DNA of 64,000 bases from Ariolimax columbianus. Lineage: Eukaryota; Mollusca; Gastropoda; Stylommatophora; Arionidae. Shown piece after piece: positions 1 through 11,345 of this stretch (positions within the stretch are counted from its first letter, which is position 1; every line of letters begins with the position of its first letter). The position numbers and the translations under genes are program-made. The notes beneath the pieces were generated by a model. It was not told where the DNA came from. It did no database searches and was given only the letters and a program-made list of their open reading frames with translations. Location of the stretch: positions 38,228,293-38,292,292 of the forward strand of contig JAVGWX010000004.1 of assembly GCA_036924085.1 (NCBI GenBank), in the 5' to 3' direction.

Positions 1-580
1 AATAACAATAGGTCTATGCTATGTAGTGATAAATCAGGATAAGTCATTGCAGAGAAGAGCTTATGTGGCAATAATCTGCTATTTGAGAATAGAGTTTGGG
101 ACAGTTACTACAGTTTCTATGGTAGCTATTATTCAGGACTGCTATCAAAAGATAAGAATGGGTAGGAGTGTGTGGATAACCTATATTTGAGACATCCATT
201 CTCTAGGTTATTTACTGTCCCCATCGAGCTGAGGCACGTAACATTGACATAGTGGATACAGATGGTACAGATGATATAACTTAGTCTAATTACATACTTA
301 GCCCCATGTCTTCTACTGGACTATAGATGTAGGCCATATAGATTGACAGACAGTGTCATCTGTGCTGTCTTTTTCCTGGCCTGGTACCAGTCTTGTCTTC
401 TGGCCTTCAGAGGTGAATTTTGGGTCATCCTAAGGTTCTGGACCCCTGCCTCTTTGTTGTCGATTAGTGATAGCATTTCAACCAATCATTCAGTATTCCT
501 GAGACTGCACAATTAATTAAATGTAGGACAAAAAGCCTAAAATGACAGGCTTATAGCCAGAGAGCTGCATTCATAATAAA
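1..580. other. No recognised feature
   Basis: AT-rich sequence with no long open frame, no recognisable repeat and no RNA gene. It probably lies in a SMYD4 intron, because the first visible SMYD4 exon begins internally at 1454. Confidence 0.4.
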
Positions 581-639
581 TTATGAGCTTGACTGCAGCT
601 ACTGCCAATTGGATTTTGCTGGGAAATTATTTTATACAA

Positions 640-1107
640 GATATGGGGTTGTTCATCTATCTGGGAAACTTTATCAACAAGCTAGGTCGTACAGAAAAGG
701 ACACTGACCTAAGAATTAAAAAAACAAGGGGGGTTTTCATTTCACTAGGGGGACCAAGATGCTGAGCAGTGCATGAGCTGTAGCGGTCAGCGACCCAAAG
801 CTAACTTAGCATCATTAATGGCAAGATCTCCCATGGGACAAAAATCCGCATCTACCAGTCCTGCGTGGTCCCAGTCCTGCTTTACGGCTCTGAAACCTGG
901 ACATTACTGAAACATGACATGTCGAGGCTGGAAACCTTTCACATGCGCAACCAGCTGTGTATCCTGGGCTTCCGATGGCATGACTACATCCGCAATATGG
1001 AGGTCTATGCTAAAACAGGCTTCCACCCAATCTCAGAAACACTTAACCGGCGCCGATTTTTTTATTCAGTCATGCTGGATAGGTCATACATTAAGGTATC
1101 CTTCTAA
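640..1107 (+). mobile_element. RTE-type LINE fragment, end of reverse transcriptase
   Basis: The frame at about 645-730 reads FIYLGNFINKLGRTEKD. The frame at 812-1107 contains VLLYGSETWTLLKHDMSRLE and then LGFRWHDYIRN. This is the usual C-terminal end of RTE-like reverse transcriptases (YLGS, LLYGSETW, RWHD blocks). The blocks are separated by a SINE-C head at 738-800, which breaks the frame. The 5' part of the element is missing. It is related to the copy at 61355-62000. Confidence 0.75.
738..800 (+). mobile_element. SINE-C fragment, head only
   Basis: Matches the first ~60 bases of SINE-C (GATGCTGAGCAGTGCATGAG type, then the GGTCAGCGACCC block). It sits inside the RTE frame and lacks core and tail. 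Ordinary retroposition keeps the 3' end, so this copy was probably shortened by a later deletion. Confidence 0.6.
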
Positions 1108-1453
1108 TAGCGTTCTCTGTTTTGGGTTCCCCATGACAAGATAGCAGAGTGAGACCATGGTACACATGGGGGGATAAAACTAGAGAGCATTAAGCAAACA
1201 GCAATAGAATGAGCTCGCACTGTTGGCTCATGATAGGATAATTTGGTGGTTCTTTGTTGAATGCCAATGTTCTTCTGGGAGTTAATATTATTGATTGATT
1301 AAGTGGATTGATTTAGCTGCATTAATCATGAACATATATATATATATACCCTTCAGCATCTGCTGAAAGGGACTGAGTACCTATGAGTCTGCCTGGTGTA
1401 CAGTGATATTGGTTCTGCTAAACAGTAAATAATTTTATCATTTCTGTCATCAG

Positions 1454-1619
1454 GCTTTTAAATGTCCAGTCTGTTCTGGAGTCCTGAATGATCATTCTTG
1501 TCTTGAATGTAGCCACTTGCTAGATGATGAGAATTTGACCATCCTGAAACTGAGAGCTGGACAAGCCAACAGAGTATTTAGTGAAGCTGTCAGACTTATG
1601 AATACCCAAGACTATGATG
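1454..1619 (+). CDS. SMYD4: SMYD4-like exon: Cys cluster
   Basis: Acceptor ...TCATCAG before 1454, donor GTAATA at 1620. Starts in phase 0 and ends one base into a codon. Encodes about 55 residues with CPVC and CLEC zinc-type pairs followed by a helix ([20 protein letters not shown]). Confidence 0.75.
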
Positions 1620-4600
1620 GTAATAAATGTGTACTCACTGTGAGTGTTGGAAACTAAAGATTATTAGACATATATCTAAGTCGCTAGACATAATGAATGT
1701 ACGAGGCATGTTCAAATGAATTCCCGCCCGTGCTGCTTTACGTGGACATATGCATGAGAAATATGATTCCCTCACATCTGACTTAATAAGCACATACTAA
1801 TGTACAAGTGTGCGCATGTTCATAATTCTCAGATTCTTAAATTCTGCTGCAGGCTGTTGAGAAAATGGTGGGTGTGATATGAAATTCGTCCAGAGTTCCT
1901 CTACAAGTGAACGTAAGCTCTAATGACGGCCCACCATATTGCTGCATAAATTTTGGCAATGACTTCTTCTGTCCAACAATTTGCGCCTGACCTGGATGCG
2001 AATGATCTTTTGCTAACTCACTTCCTGCTGAATCATCCGTGCACAGTTCTTCACTGTTGTCTTCGATACACTTTTGTCACCATGCACTGCTTCCATTCTG
2101 CAATGAATATCGACTGGTCAATATCCTACAGCTGTTAAGAACTGAATCACCGCTCGCTGATCAACTCTGGACTGATTCCGTATCACACTCGCCATTTTTT
2201 CCACAGTCTGCAGCAGAACCTATGAATGCGAGGATAATGAACACATGCACACCTGTACGTTAGTATGTGCAAGTCAGATGTGACGTCATCGTACTTCTTG
2301 CGCGCATGTCCACGTAGCGCAGCACGGGTGGGTTTTATTTGAACACACCTCGTACAATATCCTAATGTGTCAGACCAGTGAATATAATGACTATTGTGTA
2401 GGGTTTTTAGCAGCCCTGCTATATGACATGGCATCTGACTGAGAGTATCACATCCAGACTACAAATCATCAATAAATGTTTTTGTCGCATAATAATGGTA
2501 AACACAGATTTGCGGGAAAGAACATGGCAACCATCAATACAGCAGAAAATTGGGGAAGAAAGTGGAATTTGATATGGCACACTTTTAGAAAGTAGCTGAA
2601 CAGTATAACCAGACGTGTTGAATTCAAAACCACAGGTACTGACGAATGCACCTGTGGTACTGGGAAAATGACCCCTGAACATCCGCTGCAAAATTGTCCG
2701 ACATACGAGGACCAGAGAAAGTACATGTGGCCATCACCAGTGCTGGCACTAGACAAGCTCTATGGCAGTATCAATAGCTCCAGGATGACTGCTGCTTTCT
2801 TTGAACAAATTCAAGTCAACATCTGACAGAGTACAAAGAAGAAGAACCAATAGGAAAAGAGATGTGGGGAGAGGCCATAAAACAGTTAAAAACATGTGGT
2901 GAGAATGATGGTAGAGAAGCCAGTTAGACAAAACTGTTGGGCAAAACTCAGAAACACGGCAGAATAGGAACAGTTGCAGAGCATCTGTTATGGCCTTATG
3001 TTCCAAGGGGAACCAGACATAAATGATGATGAAGCAAGTCTAGCCTCTTTACTCTTTCAATGTTTAATACAATGTCATCACTAAGTCTGATATCTTTACT
3101 CTTTGCATCAAATGTAAGAGCATTACTGCTCCTTTTTTCACTTATATTTGCCAGTATTACGTTATATTTTAATTACAAGAAATTGTATTATAAGCAGTTT
3201 AATATTCATTTAATGACAGTTTAGCATAAAGTGTTATTTCAGTGAATCAGTTGTAATAAAATTGACAAATAGTGACAATTCAAAACTTGTAGAAGTGAAG
3301 CATTAGAAAATGAACCGTCCTAAAGCTGGGTATGCCTTTTCAATATAATTTAGATTCCCTTATGTCAGGTCAGGTCATCTCGTAACTAGTGAGGTCATTG
3401 GGGCACACATGAAGACAACCCCACGCCATCCCTCTGTCAGCGGTCACTCCCTGTGCCTCTTTTGGTCGGAGATTGGTCCATTCTTTTATGTTATTCTCCC
3501 ACCACTTTTTGGGATGGCCTCTTCGTCATCTGCCTTACACCTTCCCGTGCAGGATCGTATTTGCAAGAACATTTCATCTCGATAGGTGACTGTACCAAGT
3601 GAGTTTCCTTCGTTTGACAGTTGCCATGAGCTCTTCAAAAGGCCCTATTGCTGTTGTAATTCTTTCTCGTATTTCCTCATTTGTATTTCGATCTTTGTAG
3701 GTGACATTTAGAAGTCTTCTGAAATATCTCATCTCCAAGGCATATATCCTCCGCTGCAAGTCAGCAGTAATTATCCATGTCTCACAAGCATAGAGGACTA
3801 TTGACAGGACCAATGTACGCATTAATCTGATTTTCGTGCATTTTGTTAGGCCGTACAAGCACTGCTATTGTCTGTGCTATTCTGGCGAACACCTCACATT
3901 TTGATCCATCATCACTGACAATCGAACCCAGATATGTGGGATATATATATCCTTTACGTATCGCCAATTTTATCTTGTCACTAAAATGACGTATTTACTT
4001 GATTGTAAATGTACACCTACAGGTGCCATAACTTTACTGGAAGATTGCCAGCACCAAAGACAAGCTTTTCTCTACAAGAACCATAAGGATCTGGCACAGA
4101 TTGAGGATGCAATAGCTCGGTGTTATGCAAACATGGGTAACTTATTTACTTATCAAAACATTTACAAGAACAAAATAAAATTATTTGTAAATACATTTTA
4201 TATAATGATGGTTGTGGCATTTTATCTCTGACTGTTGGTATTTTTTTGCCTAACCTATCAAAGTTTTTTAGTTCAAAGTTATCATTGTTCATTGTTATTT
4301 CTTTGTCACAGATACCAGTTTAATACCTACCTACGTCTGGTCTATGCTTGATTATAGGATAGTTGGGAAGTGATAGAGCCTATTTAAATATATGGATCAA
4401 ACTAGATCTATATTTTTTTGTTGCACACAGTTGGACATGCAAAGTTGGAGTGTCTAGTTGGCATAATCCACAAACCCACATTTTGGCTTACAGTTGGCTA
4501 TATTTTTCACTTTGAAGTCTGTGGTTCGAAATTGGATTGCCTATCATTTCACTTTATTTAACTGTCTTTTCTGTGTACTCATCTGTACTGACTTATTGGC

Positions 4601-7600
4601 GAAAAAATTTGCTTAGGGCATTGTCTCTGTATACCCATCAATGTATTTGTTGTGTTAGCACTGGTTTTGCTACAGAAATGGCTGAATCGATAACAAGGTC
4701 ACTTCCTACCATCTTGAAAACAAAGAGATGGCTAGATTGACTTGAAATGATTTTTTTCTCTACTTCACATGGATTTGGAACGTTATTGCATTATTAATTG
4801 TGATGAAGTTAAGTTGTTGCAACAGATTTTTCTGAGGGTAGGTTTGTTTAGTTTGTTTATGTAGATGTTATAAATACGTTTGTAGTGGAAACTAACAGAT
4901 ATGTCGATCTGGTTAGGAACACTATCAGTGCTTTGTGGCAATTTCATAGATTTATAAGACAACTGGTGTACCCAAAAATGGGTAAGCATAAATGTTTGTA
5001 ACGTATAAAAAAAATGTCTAGAAACCAGAAGGTTAATTCTTTATGTTCCCATTCAGTAGGAATCCATGGCATGGAAAACATCAATTACAGTTCAATTTAG
5101 TCAAATTCTGTAACTAACAAGGGTGTTTCATTGTGTCGCTTAGCTGCGACCATATATATTTTGAAGTGACCCTTTACAATAGTGGAATAATGTTTTGTTC
5201 TCGACAATCGATTTATATTTACATGTTTGCATTTCATGCGATGGAGTTTAGACTTAACGTCTTTATACTGGTTTAGAAGACTCTGCAGAATCTCTATACA
5301 ATCAGTTTCATTTACATCACCTTGCTCTAAAAGCTATGCACATCTAATCTATTCTTAAATGAATTAATTGTCCCCGCCTCCACTACTTCCTGTGGCAATG
5401 CATTCCAAGCATTCACCACTCTCTGGCTAAAAAAATATTTCCTAATATCTAATCTGCACATTTCTTCAGTTAATTTGTAGCTATGCCCTCTTGTTCTTGT
5501 GGGTGGTTGTATTTTGAAAAACTTGTTATAGTCTAATTTATCCGTTCCTTTGATTATCTTATAAACCTGTATTAAGCCACCTAAAATTCTTCTCTTTTCT
5601 AGACACTTTAGGCCGGTTTTTCGGAGTCTTTCCTCATAACTGCTTTGTCGCTCTTTTTTGTATCATTTCCAGCATATTTATATCCCCTCTATGATAAGGA
5701 CTCCACACGTATACACAGTACTCCAATTTAGGTCTAACTAATGCTTTATACAGCTTGACTATCACTTCCTTGCTCCTATAATATTTCTTTTTATCATATC
5801 TAACATTCCATTTCCCTTTTTCACTTCTACCTGGACTTGTTCACTCACCTTACCTGTATGATCTATTATAACCCTACGTCCCCTTTCCTTTTCTATCTTT
5901 CTAATATTGTTTTCGCCCATTCTGTAATTATGTTTCATATTGGATCTACACATGGGGATGACTGTCCATTTATATTTATCTACATTAAACTCTATTTGCC
6001 AGCTTACAGACCATTCTCAAATTTTATCTAAATCTGACCTCAATATATCCACTTCTGCTTTAGATGAGACACTACTGCATAGTTTTGTGTCATCAGCGAA
6101 TTTTACAATCATGGATCCCATATCAATGTCCAAATCGTTTATATATATAAATATATCAAGAACAAAATTAGTCCCAAAACCGAGCCCTGTGGCACTCCAC
6201 TTATTTCTTCACACCACTCAGAGTACTCCTTATTTATGCTCACTCTCTGCCTTCTTCCTGTTAACCGATTTTCAATCCATTCCGCAACTTGCCGACCTAT
6301 TCCATATTATTTTAACTTTATAAATATTCTTTTATGAGGTCTACCAAAAGCCTTTGCAAAATCTAGATAAATAACATCCACTGGCTCCCCTTTATCTATC
6401 ATTTTAGTAACCTCTAATAGATTATTTAAGCACGATCTCCCTCTAGTAAATCCACGTTGACTATTTCTGATTAGATTAAACTTATTTAAATGTATTACAA
6501 TGTTTTCTTTGATTATTGACTCTAACAATTTACAGAATATGCTCGTTAAACTCACCGGTCTATAATTTGCTGGATCAGATTTTTTGCCATTTTTGAATAA
6601 CGAGATAACTCCTGCATCTTTCCAATCCCGTGGAACAATCCCTTTTGCAAGTGATTGAGAACATAATATAGCCAATGGTTTTGCTAGTTGGTCTCTAATT
6701 TCAAACAGCAATTTGGGGAGGGCGTGGGCTAGTGGTTAAGTGACACGGCTCACAACCAGAAGGTGCTCGGTTCGATCCTCATCACAGCACCGGCCGTTAC
6801 CCGGGAAAGCAAACCCTTACATAAAAATGCATGCTGAAGTCAGATGCACTGGGAAGACAGGCGCAAAATAAAACCACAGCGTAACGCACACCGCCTTGGG
6901 AAATAGAGAAATAAGGCGAACGCCAAAAAAAAACAGCAATTTTGGATGAATACAATCTTGACCTGGACATTTATCCACTTTCAACCCCTATAATTTTTTT
7001 AAAACCATTTCAAGACCCGAGAAATTAATTATTTGAACAGGCCAATGATCAGACATCAGGATTACACATGGATATTCAATAATTCAATACAAGTCCAATT
7101 CACATTTTCACTAGAACAAAAGGGACAGTGGTAATGCTATTGATTGAATAACATAAAAAAAAGCACAGATATTTTACAAATAACATAATTTTTTCCCCTA
7201 CACATTAATGACAGTTCACTCATACTATCGATTTTTATATCAATACTACATGTCATAGATAATTTTAGTATGTGTCTTAAAATCTTTAGATCATAATTTT
7301 AGCTCGATTCGTTTAATATTCATTTATTTTATTTTTAAGAAAAAATAATTTGACATACAGAACTACGGCACTTACCATGCACTGTAAAACACAAATCGGC
7401 AAAATTATTCAGGACTGGTTAAACTAAACAGTGAAATATATAGAATGTCACAGAATTGGCCTGTAACTGATGTTTTGCACACGGGCCTGACCTACTGATA
7501 AAGACTAAAGAGCTTATACATATTTTTTCAAACTGAACCAAATGTATATTTTGAAATTATAATTTTTTTTTACTTAATAGAAACAATTTATTATTATTTA

Positions 7601-10600
7601 TCCTGTGTTTTTTCATTAACTGGTTGCATACTAAAAGCTACTGGTAGCGCCAGAATACTTTTTCACTCATGGCCGCTGTGACCGCCAATGTTTGTTTCAT
7701 AGTATAACGAGTTATAAATTTACAGTTTCCGTTTCGGTACGAGATTTTAATTTACCAACAGGAAGTTGATTCACGAACCACATGTTACCGACTGAAGGTT
7801 ACTAAACTGTAAACAATTGTTTACCATGGCAACAAAAAAAACAAGCGATAAGGTCATCAAAAGCGCTCATACGCCTCGTTTAACTGTTGAACAGGCTAGA
7901 AACTTGTTTCAACAGATAGATGATACATCTAGTGAAGACGAGGTAAGTGAAACTGATGTCGACAATAATAATTCAAGTGATTTTTATGAATGCAGCGAAG
8001 ATGATGCACATCCTGGACCATCAAAAGTCTCTAAAAATGCCAAGACCACTGCTAGATTTACAAATAGTGTAGTAAATAATGGAGCTCAAGAAAGAGAACA
8101 GTGGCACCAAGTAACTGAAGGTGAAACAACAGGCAGTATTCTCTTTGTTCCAACTCGTAAACCAGGTCTACATGTAACACTAGATGCATCTTCCTCTGAA
8201 CTAGATTGTTGGTTTGCCTTGATAACACCAAATGTGTTAGATTCATTGGTGTCAATGATCAATGAATATGCAGAATTTAAGAAATCCAAACAAGTTTCTT
8301 TACAAAAGTCTACACTTGCAAGTTGAAAACCTGCTGCAAGGAATTGGAAAAGGTCACCATGTATTTGCGGATATGTACTACACTGTGGACACCGTAATTG
8401 CATATCTGTTGAGTAGAGGAATTGAATACACTGGCTCACTCAACATCAACAGGAACAATTTTCTGCTTTAACTGAAGACCATTTCTCTACAGCACTGAGA
8501 AGCTAGGTGGTACGGAAATAATAAAAGTCATGTATTGTTGTCTCCACCAAGAGTACAGTTCAGATGGAGCAGGTTACAACTAGAAGAGGCAACACAGTTG
8601 AAAAACCAAAAGTAGTGCAGCGATACAACTTGTGTATGAATGGGTGTGACCATAGCGACCAGATGGTATCATACTATGGTAACTTCCAAAGAAAAACAAG
8701 AAAATGGTGGACAAAAATATTTTATTGGATTATTGAGGTTTCACAGGTAAACGTTCATATATTATACACGCTCTGTCACACTGGTGAGAAGCCTTGAAAG
8801 TCTTCAAAGATAATTTGATCCATCAGCTGACTGAGAAGGCTGCATTCATCATCCTGCAAGAGGTAGTAACCATGAACAGCAATAAAGTTGGGCGAAAATT
8901 CAAAGAAGGAAACATAATTAAAAGATATGAGGGTGCTAAGCATATTGTGGATCAGATAAAAGACAGGAACTGTATAGTATGCTTAACTTCTGCAAACCCG
9001 AACAAATCTGTATTGCACTGGTTGTCCAGAAAAACCACATCTGCATCCAAAGAACTGTTTTAGAGTGTACCATGCACATGATCCTGTGGGTGGTGCTCAC
9101 TAAAGACATTGATGTACTGTAAATAAATTGGAGATATACTTTTGTTTTTATGTGGATTTTTCAAAATTTTGGAAACTTTTTCTGATCTGGTGTAGATGTG
9201 ATTACATAAGCTATTAGAAGTGTCAATATTATTATTCTTCTTCTTCTTCGTACGCAGTCAGACAGTAACCATTATTTTTTTGAAAAAAGCGGCGGTCTTC
9301 CTGAGGCTGTCGCCACTGCCATAGAGCTTGTCTTGCAGTTCCACTGGTGATGGCCACATCTGCTCTATCTGATCCTCGTATGTCGGGCAGTTCTGCAGCA
9401 GATGTTCAGCGGTCATTTTACCGGTACCGCACGGGCATTCGTCGGTACCACCTATCTTCAATTTGTTGAATAGGTGGTACCTCAGTCTATTGTGGCCAAT
9501 GCGAAGTCTGAAGACAACGACCTGCTCTCTTTGGTTCAACTGGTAATAGGCATCGTTTTTGGTGTAACCAGTATGTTCGGTTTCCCATTTGGTCATGTAT
9601 CTGGCTTTGATAAGCCGTTTTGACTCTTCGTACGTCATACTAGTATCTGTTTGTGGTAGTCTTGCGCCTTCTTTTGCCAGTCTGTCTGCCTCCTCGTTGC
9701 CTTGGATGTTGCAGTGTGATGGGACCCACTGTACCACTACCCTTTTTGGTGCGGACTGCTGGCACAGTTTGCAGAGTGCTGCTCAGTGTTTTTCTGGCTT
9801 TGTAGCGCTGTGACTACGGCGAGAGCATCTGTAAGCAGGACTATATGGCTTTCATTTTCTTTATGTGTCCAATATTATTCAATTTCTGTGTTCTTGAATT
9901 TGTTTTTCTTATTATTGGATATACTTTATGATAACCACCAAGTGAAAGACATTAAATGTTTTGGAAATTCAAAAGTTGAATTGAACCGACATTTTTATAA
10001 TTTTTAATGCTTTTCTGTTGTAAATAATAATTTTACAAATTTCCTACTAAAAAATTAACAACCAACTGTTTTAGATCTATCTTAGAGAAAATTCATTTAC
10101 CTACAAAATGGTATATCACTGATAAAAATCTGTTAATAATTAAGAAAACTGCAGCTGAATTTGTACATTCACCTGCAAATGGGAAAATGTGACCTAAATT
10201 TAATTCAGCCACAGCCTGTTTTTTTAAATTCAGTAGCTGATTAAACATATTTTATAGTATGCAATAGGTTACATGGAACACCAGCAATGTGTGTGTATAT
10301 TTTTTATTTCACCATATCTGGTCGGGGAAGCTGATTGACAGCAACAAACTATCACTGACTTCATAAGGTATACTTTTTTAAGGAGGATCATTCTTAAATG
10401 TTCTGTAGCCAGGCATACTAATTTAAATTGACACAAATTAATTTTTTTTTAAATTAGGTGGTTCAGACTAAGATGAAGTCCTGTGCAAATTAAGAAACGT
10501 ATTAAATAAACTTAAAATTTTTTCTTTTAATTTTAACAGGGGAATTTGGCACTTCAGCTGACCACCTTTATACTAGCGTGAAGTTTACAGCACAGATGTA

Positions 10601-10814
10601 TGGGGAGAAGAGCATAGAACATGCTAATGAACTGCAAAAACTAGCTGAGGTTCTCTTTAATGCTGAACGATTTACAGAGTGTCTGGATGCAACTAGTCAG
10701 TCCCTCAATCTGTTTGAAAGTTTATACAGTCCAGGACATGAGACAACAAAGCAGGTTATGGAACTGAGAAATGCAGCCCTGAAAGTCTTAACCCCTGTGA
10801 TGCAAGCACATTGA
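1454..10814 (+). CDS. SMYD4: SMYD4-like protein-lysine methyltransferase, C-terminal part (3 exons)
   Basis: Exons 1454-1619, 4023-4136 and 10540-10814 join without a frame break (phases 0/1, 1/1, 1/stop) into 184 residues ending at TGA 10812-10814. The first exon has a CxxC...CxxC pair (KCPVC, CLEC), as after the SET domain. The next two form an alpha-helical TPR-like region ([19 protein letters not shown], then [20 protein letters not shown]). Order and content resemble the SMYD4 C-terminus, where a Cys cluster is followed by a helical domain. MYND and SET exons must lie upstream of the window. Another SMYD member is possible. The introns are full of LINE, mariner and piggyBac relics; all exon joins are intact, so the gene looks functional. 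Confidence 0.72.
1702..2352 (-). mobile_element. Fold-back mariner-like element
   Basis: 651-bp element flanked by TA (1700-1701 and 2353-2354), as for mariner. The ends CGAGGYRTGTTCAAAT are inverted copies of each other. The inversion continues for about 190 bp on each side (1702-1897 against 2163-2352), far beyond a normal mariner terminal repeat of about 30 bp. The right arm plus the centre, read on the minus strand, is the 5' end and N-terminal half of a mariner transposase. The left arm is a second, inverted copy of the same 5' end. The catalytic half is absent, so it cannot move on its own. Confidence 0.82.
1898..2195 (-). pseudogene. Mariner transposase, N-terminal HTH fragment
   Basis: From ATG at 2195 the minus strand reads [20 protein letters not shown], then a helix-turn-helix stretch with [12 protein letters not shown], with one stop and frameshifts. 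These are the two HTH motifs that bind mariner terminal repeats. The fragment stops at 1898, where the inverted copy of the element's own 5' end begins. Confidence 0.75.
2610..2835 (+). mobile_element. LINE-N1 fragment, C-terminal end and 3' tail
   Basis: Reads [20 protein letters not shown], then CPTYEDQR and MWPSP, ending at TGA 2824-2826. This is the CxC...H...C motif at the end of RNase H-bearing LINE polyproteins. It is followed by GAGTACAAAGAAGAAGAA, the tail of this family. Closely similar to the ends of the copies at 53237-54840 and 9234-9869. Confidence 0.8.
2845..3035 (+). mobile_element. RTE-type LINE 3' end
   Basis: Reads GRG/GKE...[13 protein letters not shown] followed by a stop and ATGATGATGAAG. 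This resembles the C-terminus and tail of an RTE family (WRAVV.ALCS.GNQT). Only the last ~60 codons remain, in broken frames. Confidence 0.5.
3350..3967 (-). mobile_element. RTE-type LINE, 3' part of reverse transcriptase and 3' UTR
   Basis: Minus-strand frames at 3967-3782 ([18 protein letters not shown]) and 3858-3574 ([37 protein letters not shown]) give the YLGS, ACETW and R-F-LLN blocks of an RTE-like reverse transcriptase. A 3' UTR with repeated GACCTGACC runs to about 3350. The inner element at 26331-26817 belongs to the same family. Confidence 0.78.
4023..4136 (+). CDS. SMYD4: SMYD4-like exon: first helical repeat
   Basis: Acceptor CACCTACAG before 4023, donor GTAACT at 4137. In phase with both neighbours. 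Encodes [20 protein letters not shown] and [13 protein letters not shown], helices of the C-terminal TPR-like domain. Confidence 0.75.
4137..5240. other. SMYD4 intron sequence, no recognised element
   Basis: AT-rich intron sequence. I see no coding signal, repeat family or RNA gene before the CR1 3' end near 5250. Confidence 0.4.
5250..7030 (-). mobile_element. CR1-type LINE, reverse transcriptase to 3' end
   Basis: Minus-strand pieces in order: [18 protein letters not shown] (about 6945-7010), [20 protein letters not shown] (about 6590), [10 protein letters not shown] (about 6190), VKFADDTK (about 6100, catalytic Asp pair kept) and the C-terminal [16 protein letters not shown] (about 5720). 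The 3' end contains GTATAAAGACGTTAAG, shared with the CR1 ends at 20245, 40575 and 49140. There are several frameshifts, so it is dead. It is interrupted by SINE-A at 6715-6932. It sits antisense in a SMYD4 intron. Confidence 0.85.
6715..6932 (+). mobile_element. SINE-A, full-length tRNA-headed SINE
   Basis: 218 bp between two copies of ACAGCAATTT (6705-6714 and 6933-6942), the target-site duplication. The head GGGCTAGTGGTTAAG resembles a pol III A box, and GGTTCGATCC near 6768 is a B box. The core carries TGCTGAAGTCAGATGCACTGG, shared in form with SINE-C, -D and -F. The end ATAAGGCGAACGCC is followed by an A run. It splits the CR1 reverse transcriptase frame, which resumes on each side, so SINE-A is younger than that CR1 copy. 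Confidence 0.9.
7030..7800. other. No recognised element
   Basis: AT-rich intron sequence between CR1 and the piggyBac relic. Part of it may be the piggyBac 5' flank, but I could not fix the TTAA-bounded terminus. Confidence 0.35.
7817..9063 (+). pseudogene. PiggyBac-type transposase, internally deleted
   Basis: The start region (7817-8326) is acidic and serine-rich ([17 protein letters not shown]), as in piggyBac-like N-termini. It then jumps to [20 protein letters not shown] (near 8350), around a later catalytic Asp. Next come [20 protein letters not shown] (near 8605), the block with the last Asp, and [17 protein letters not shown]-terminal CIVC at about 8970 is a remnant of the Cys-rich tail. 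The first catalytic Asp region is missing, and there are frameshifts near 8470 and 8797. The element cannot transpose. Its 3' flank was later hit by LINE-N1 at 9234. Confidence 0.82.
9234..9869 (-). mobile_element. LINE-N1 copy, 5' truncated (RNase H end and C-terminus)
   Basis: Flanked by CAATATTATT at 9224-9233 and 9870-9879. The minus strand begins inside RNase H ([18 protein letters not shown]), then after a frameshift [20 protein letters not shown] (the His/Asp end of RNase H). It ends with [20 protein letters not shown] and a stop at 9258. The tail is CTGCGTACGAAGAAGAAGAAG. RNase H would remove RNA from the cDNA hybrid. The copy keeps sequence deleted from the 53-kb copy. Confidence 0.87.
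9880..10539. other. SMYD4 intron, no recognised element
   Basis: Very AT-rich, ending in a clear polypyrimidine tract and TTTTAACAG acceptor for the last SMYD4 exon. Nothing else is recognised. Confidence 0.4.
10540..10814 (+). CDS. SMYD4: SMYD4-like terminal exon
   Basis: Acceptor TTTAACAG before 10540, stop TGA at 10812-10814. In phase with the previous exon. Encodes [20 protein letters not shown] and further amphipathic helices to the end ([18 protein letters not shown]). I do not see an obvious AATAAA before the SINE-D at 11040. Confidence 0.75.
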
Positions 10815-11039
10815 CCCTTGTCCAAAGTCAAATATGGCAGAGCTGTTGTGTTCGTTAGGATGTTTTATTTTTGTTTGAGAAATTCTATGTCAGAAAGATG
10901 TAATGTGAAATATATGTATCTGCATTACATGTGTTGTTTTATATCATTTAAGAACTACTGTAAGGAAGGGAGAAAGCTGCAAGCATGTAATATTATGAAA
11001 CAAACGTATCTGACATGTTACCTGTGTTGTTTTGTTACA

Positions 11040-11345
11040 ATTTCTTCTTCTTTAGCGTTCATCCTAAAAAGGACATTGTGCCGTAGTTTACAGCGAGGCT
11101 GTATCTGTGCCATTAGACCTGACACAACTGATTTCAGCTGACATTTTTGGGTACCAGGTTTGCCTTCCCACAGAGATCCCTGTTCTCTTAGCCTGACAAC
11201 ACTGGTGCAGCCTGTTTCCAGGGCCACTGCTTGGAGGTGTGGAATTGGGTTTTGGTCAGCTCTGGTTCACTTACCCAGGTGCAAACAGCCAACTATGATT
11301 CATCGTCTGCTGTCAGCTCATTCGCTATCGCATCTTCAATATTCA
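11040..11345 (-). mobile_element. SINE-D copy
   Basis: On the minus strand: head (GATGCGATAGCGAATGAGCT type), the AACCAGAGCTGACCAAAACCC block, a core with GGTCTAATGGCACAGATACA and a tail ending in CGCTAAAGAAGAAG. It lies just 3' of the SMYD4 stop and may be in its 3' UTR. Confidence 0.75.

Noticed and set aside
6715..6790. tRNA gene
   Set aside because: A- and B-box-like sequences belong to a SINE-A head with target duplications; it has no sound cloverleaf and the same head recurs in other copies.
8086..8439. 117-codon minus-strand frame opposite the piggyBac relic
   Set aside because: It is the shadow of the transposase frame; the plus strand has the recognisable blocks.
10818..11141. 107-codon plus-strand frame just after SMYD4
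   Set aside because: Runs from the SMYD4 3' flank into an antisense SINE-D; no conserved features.
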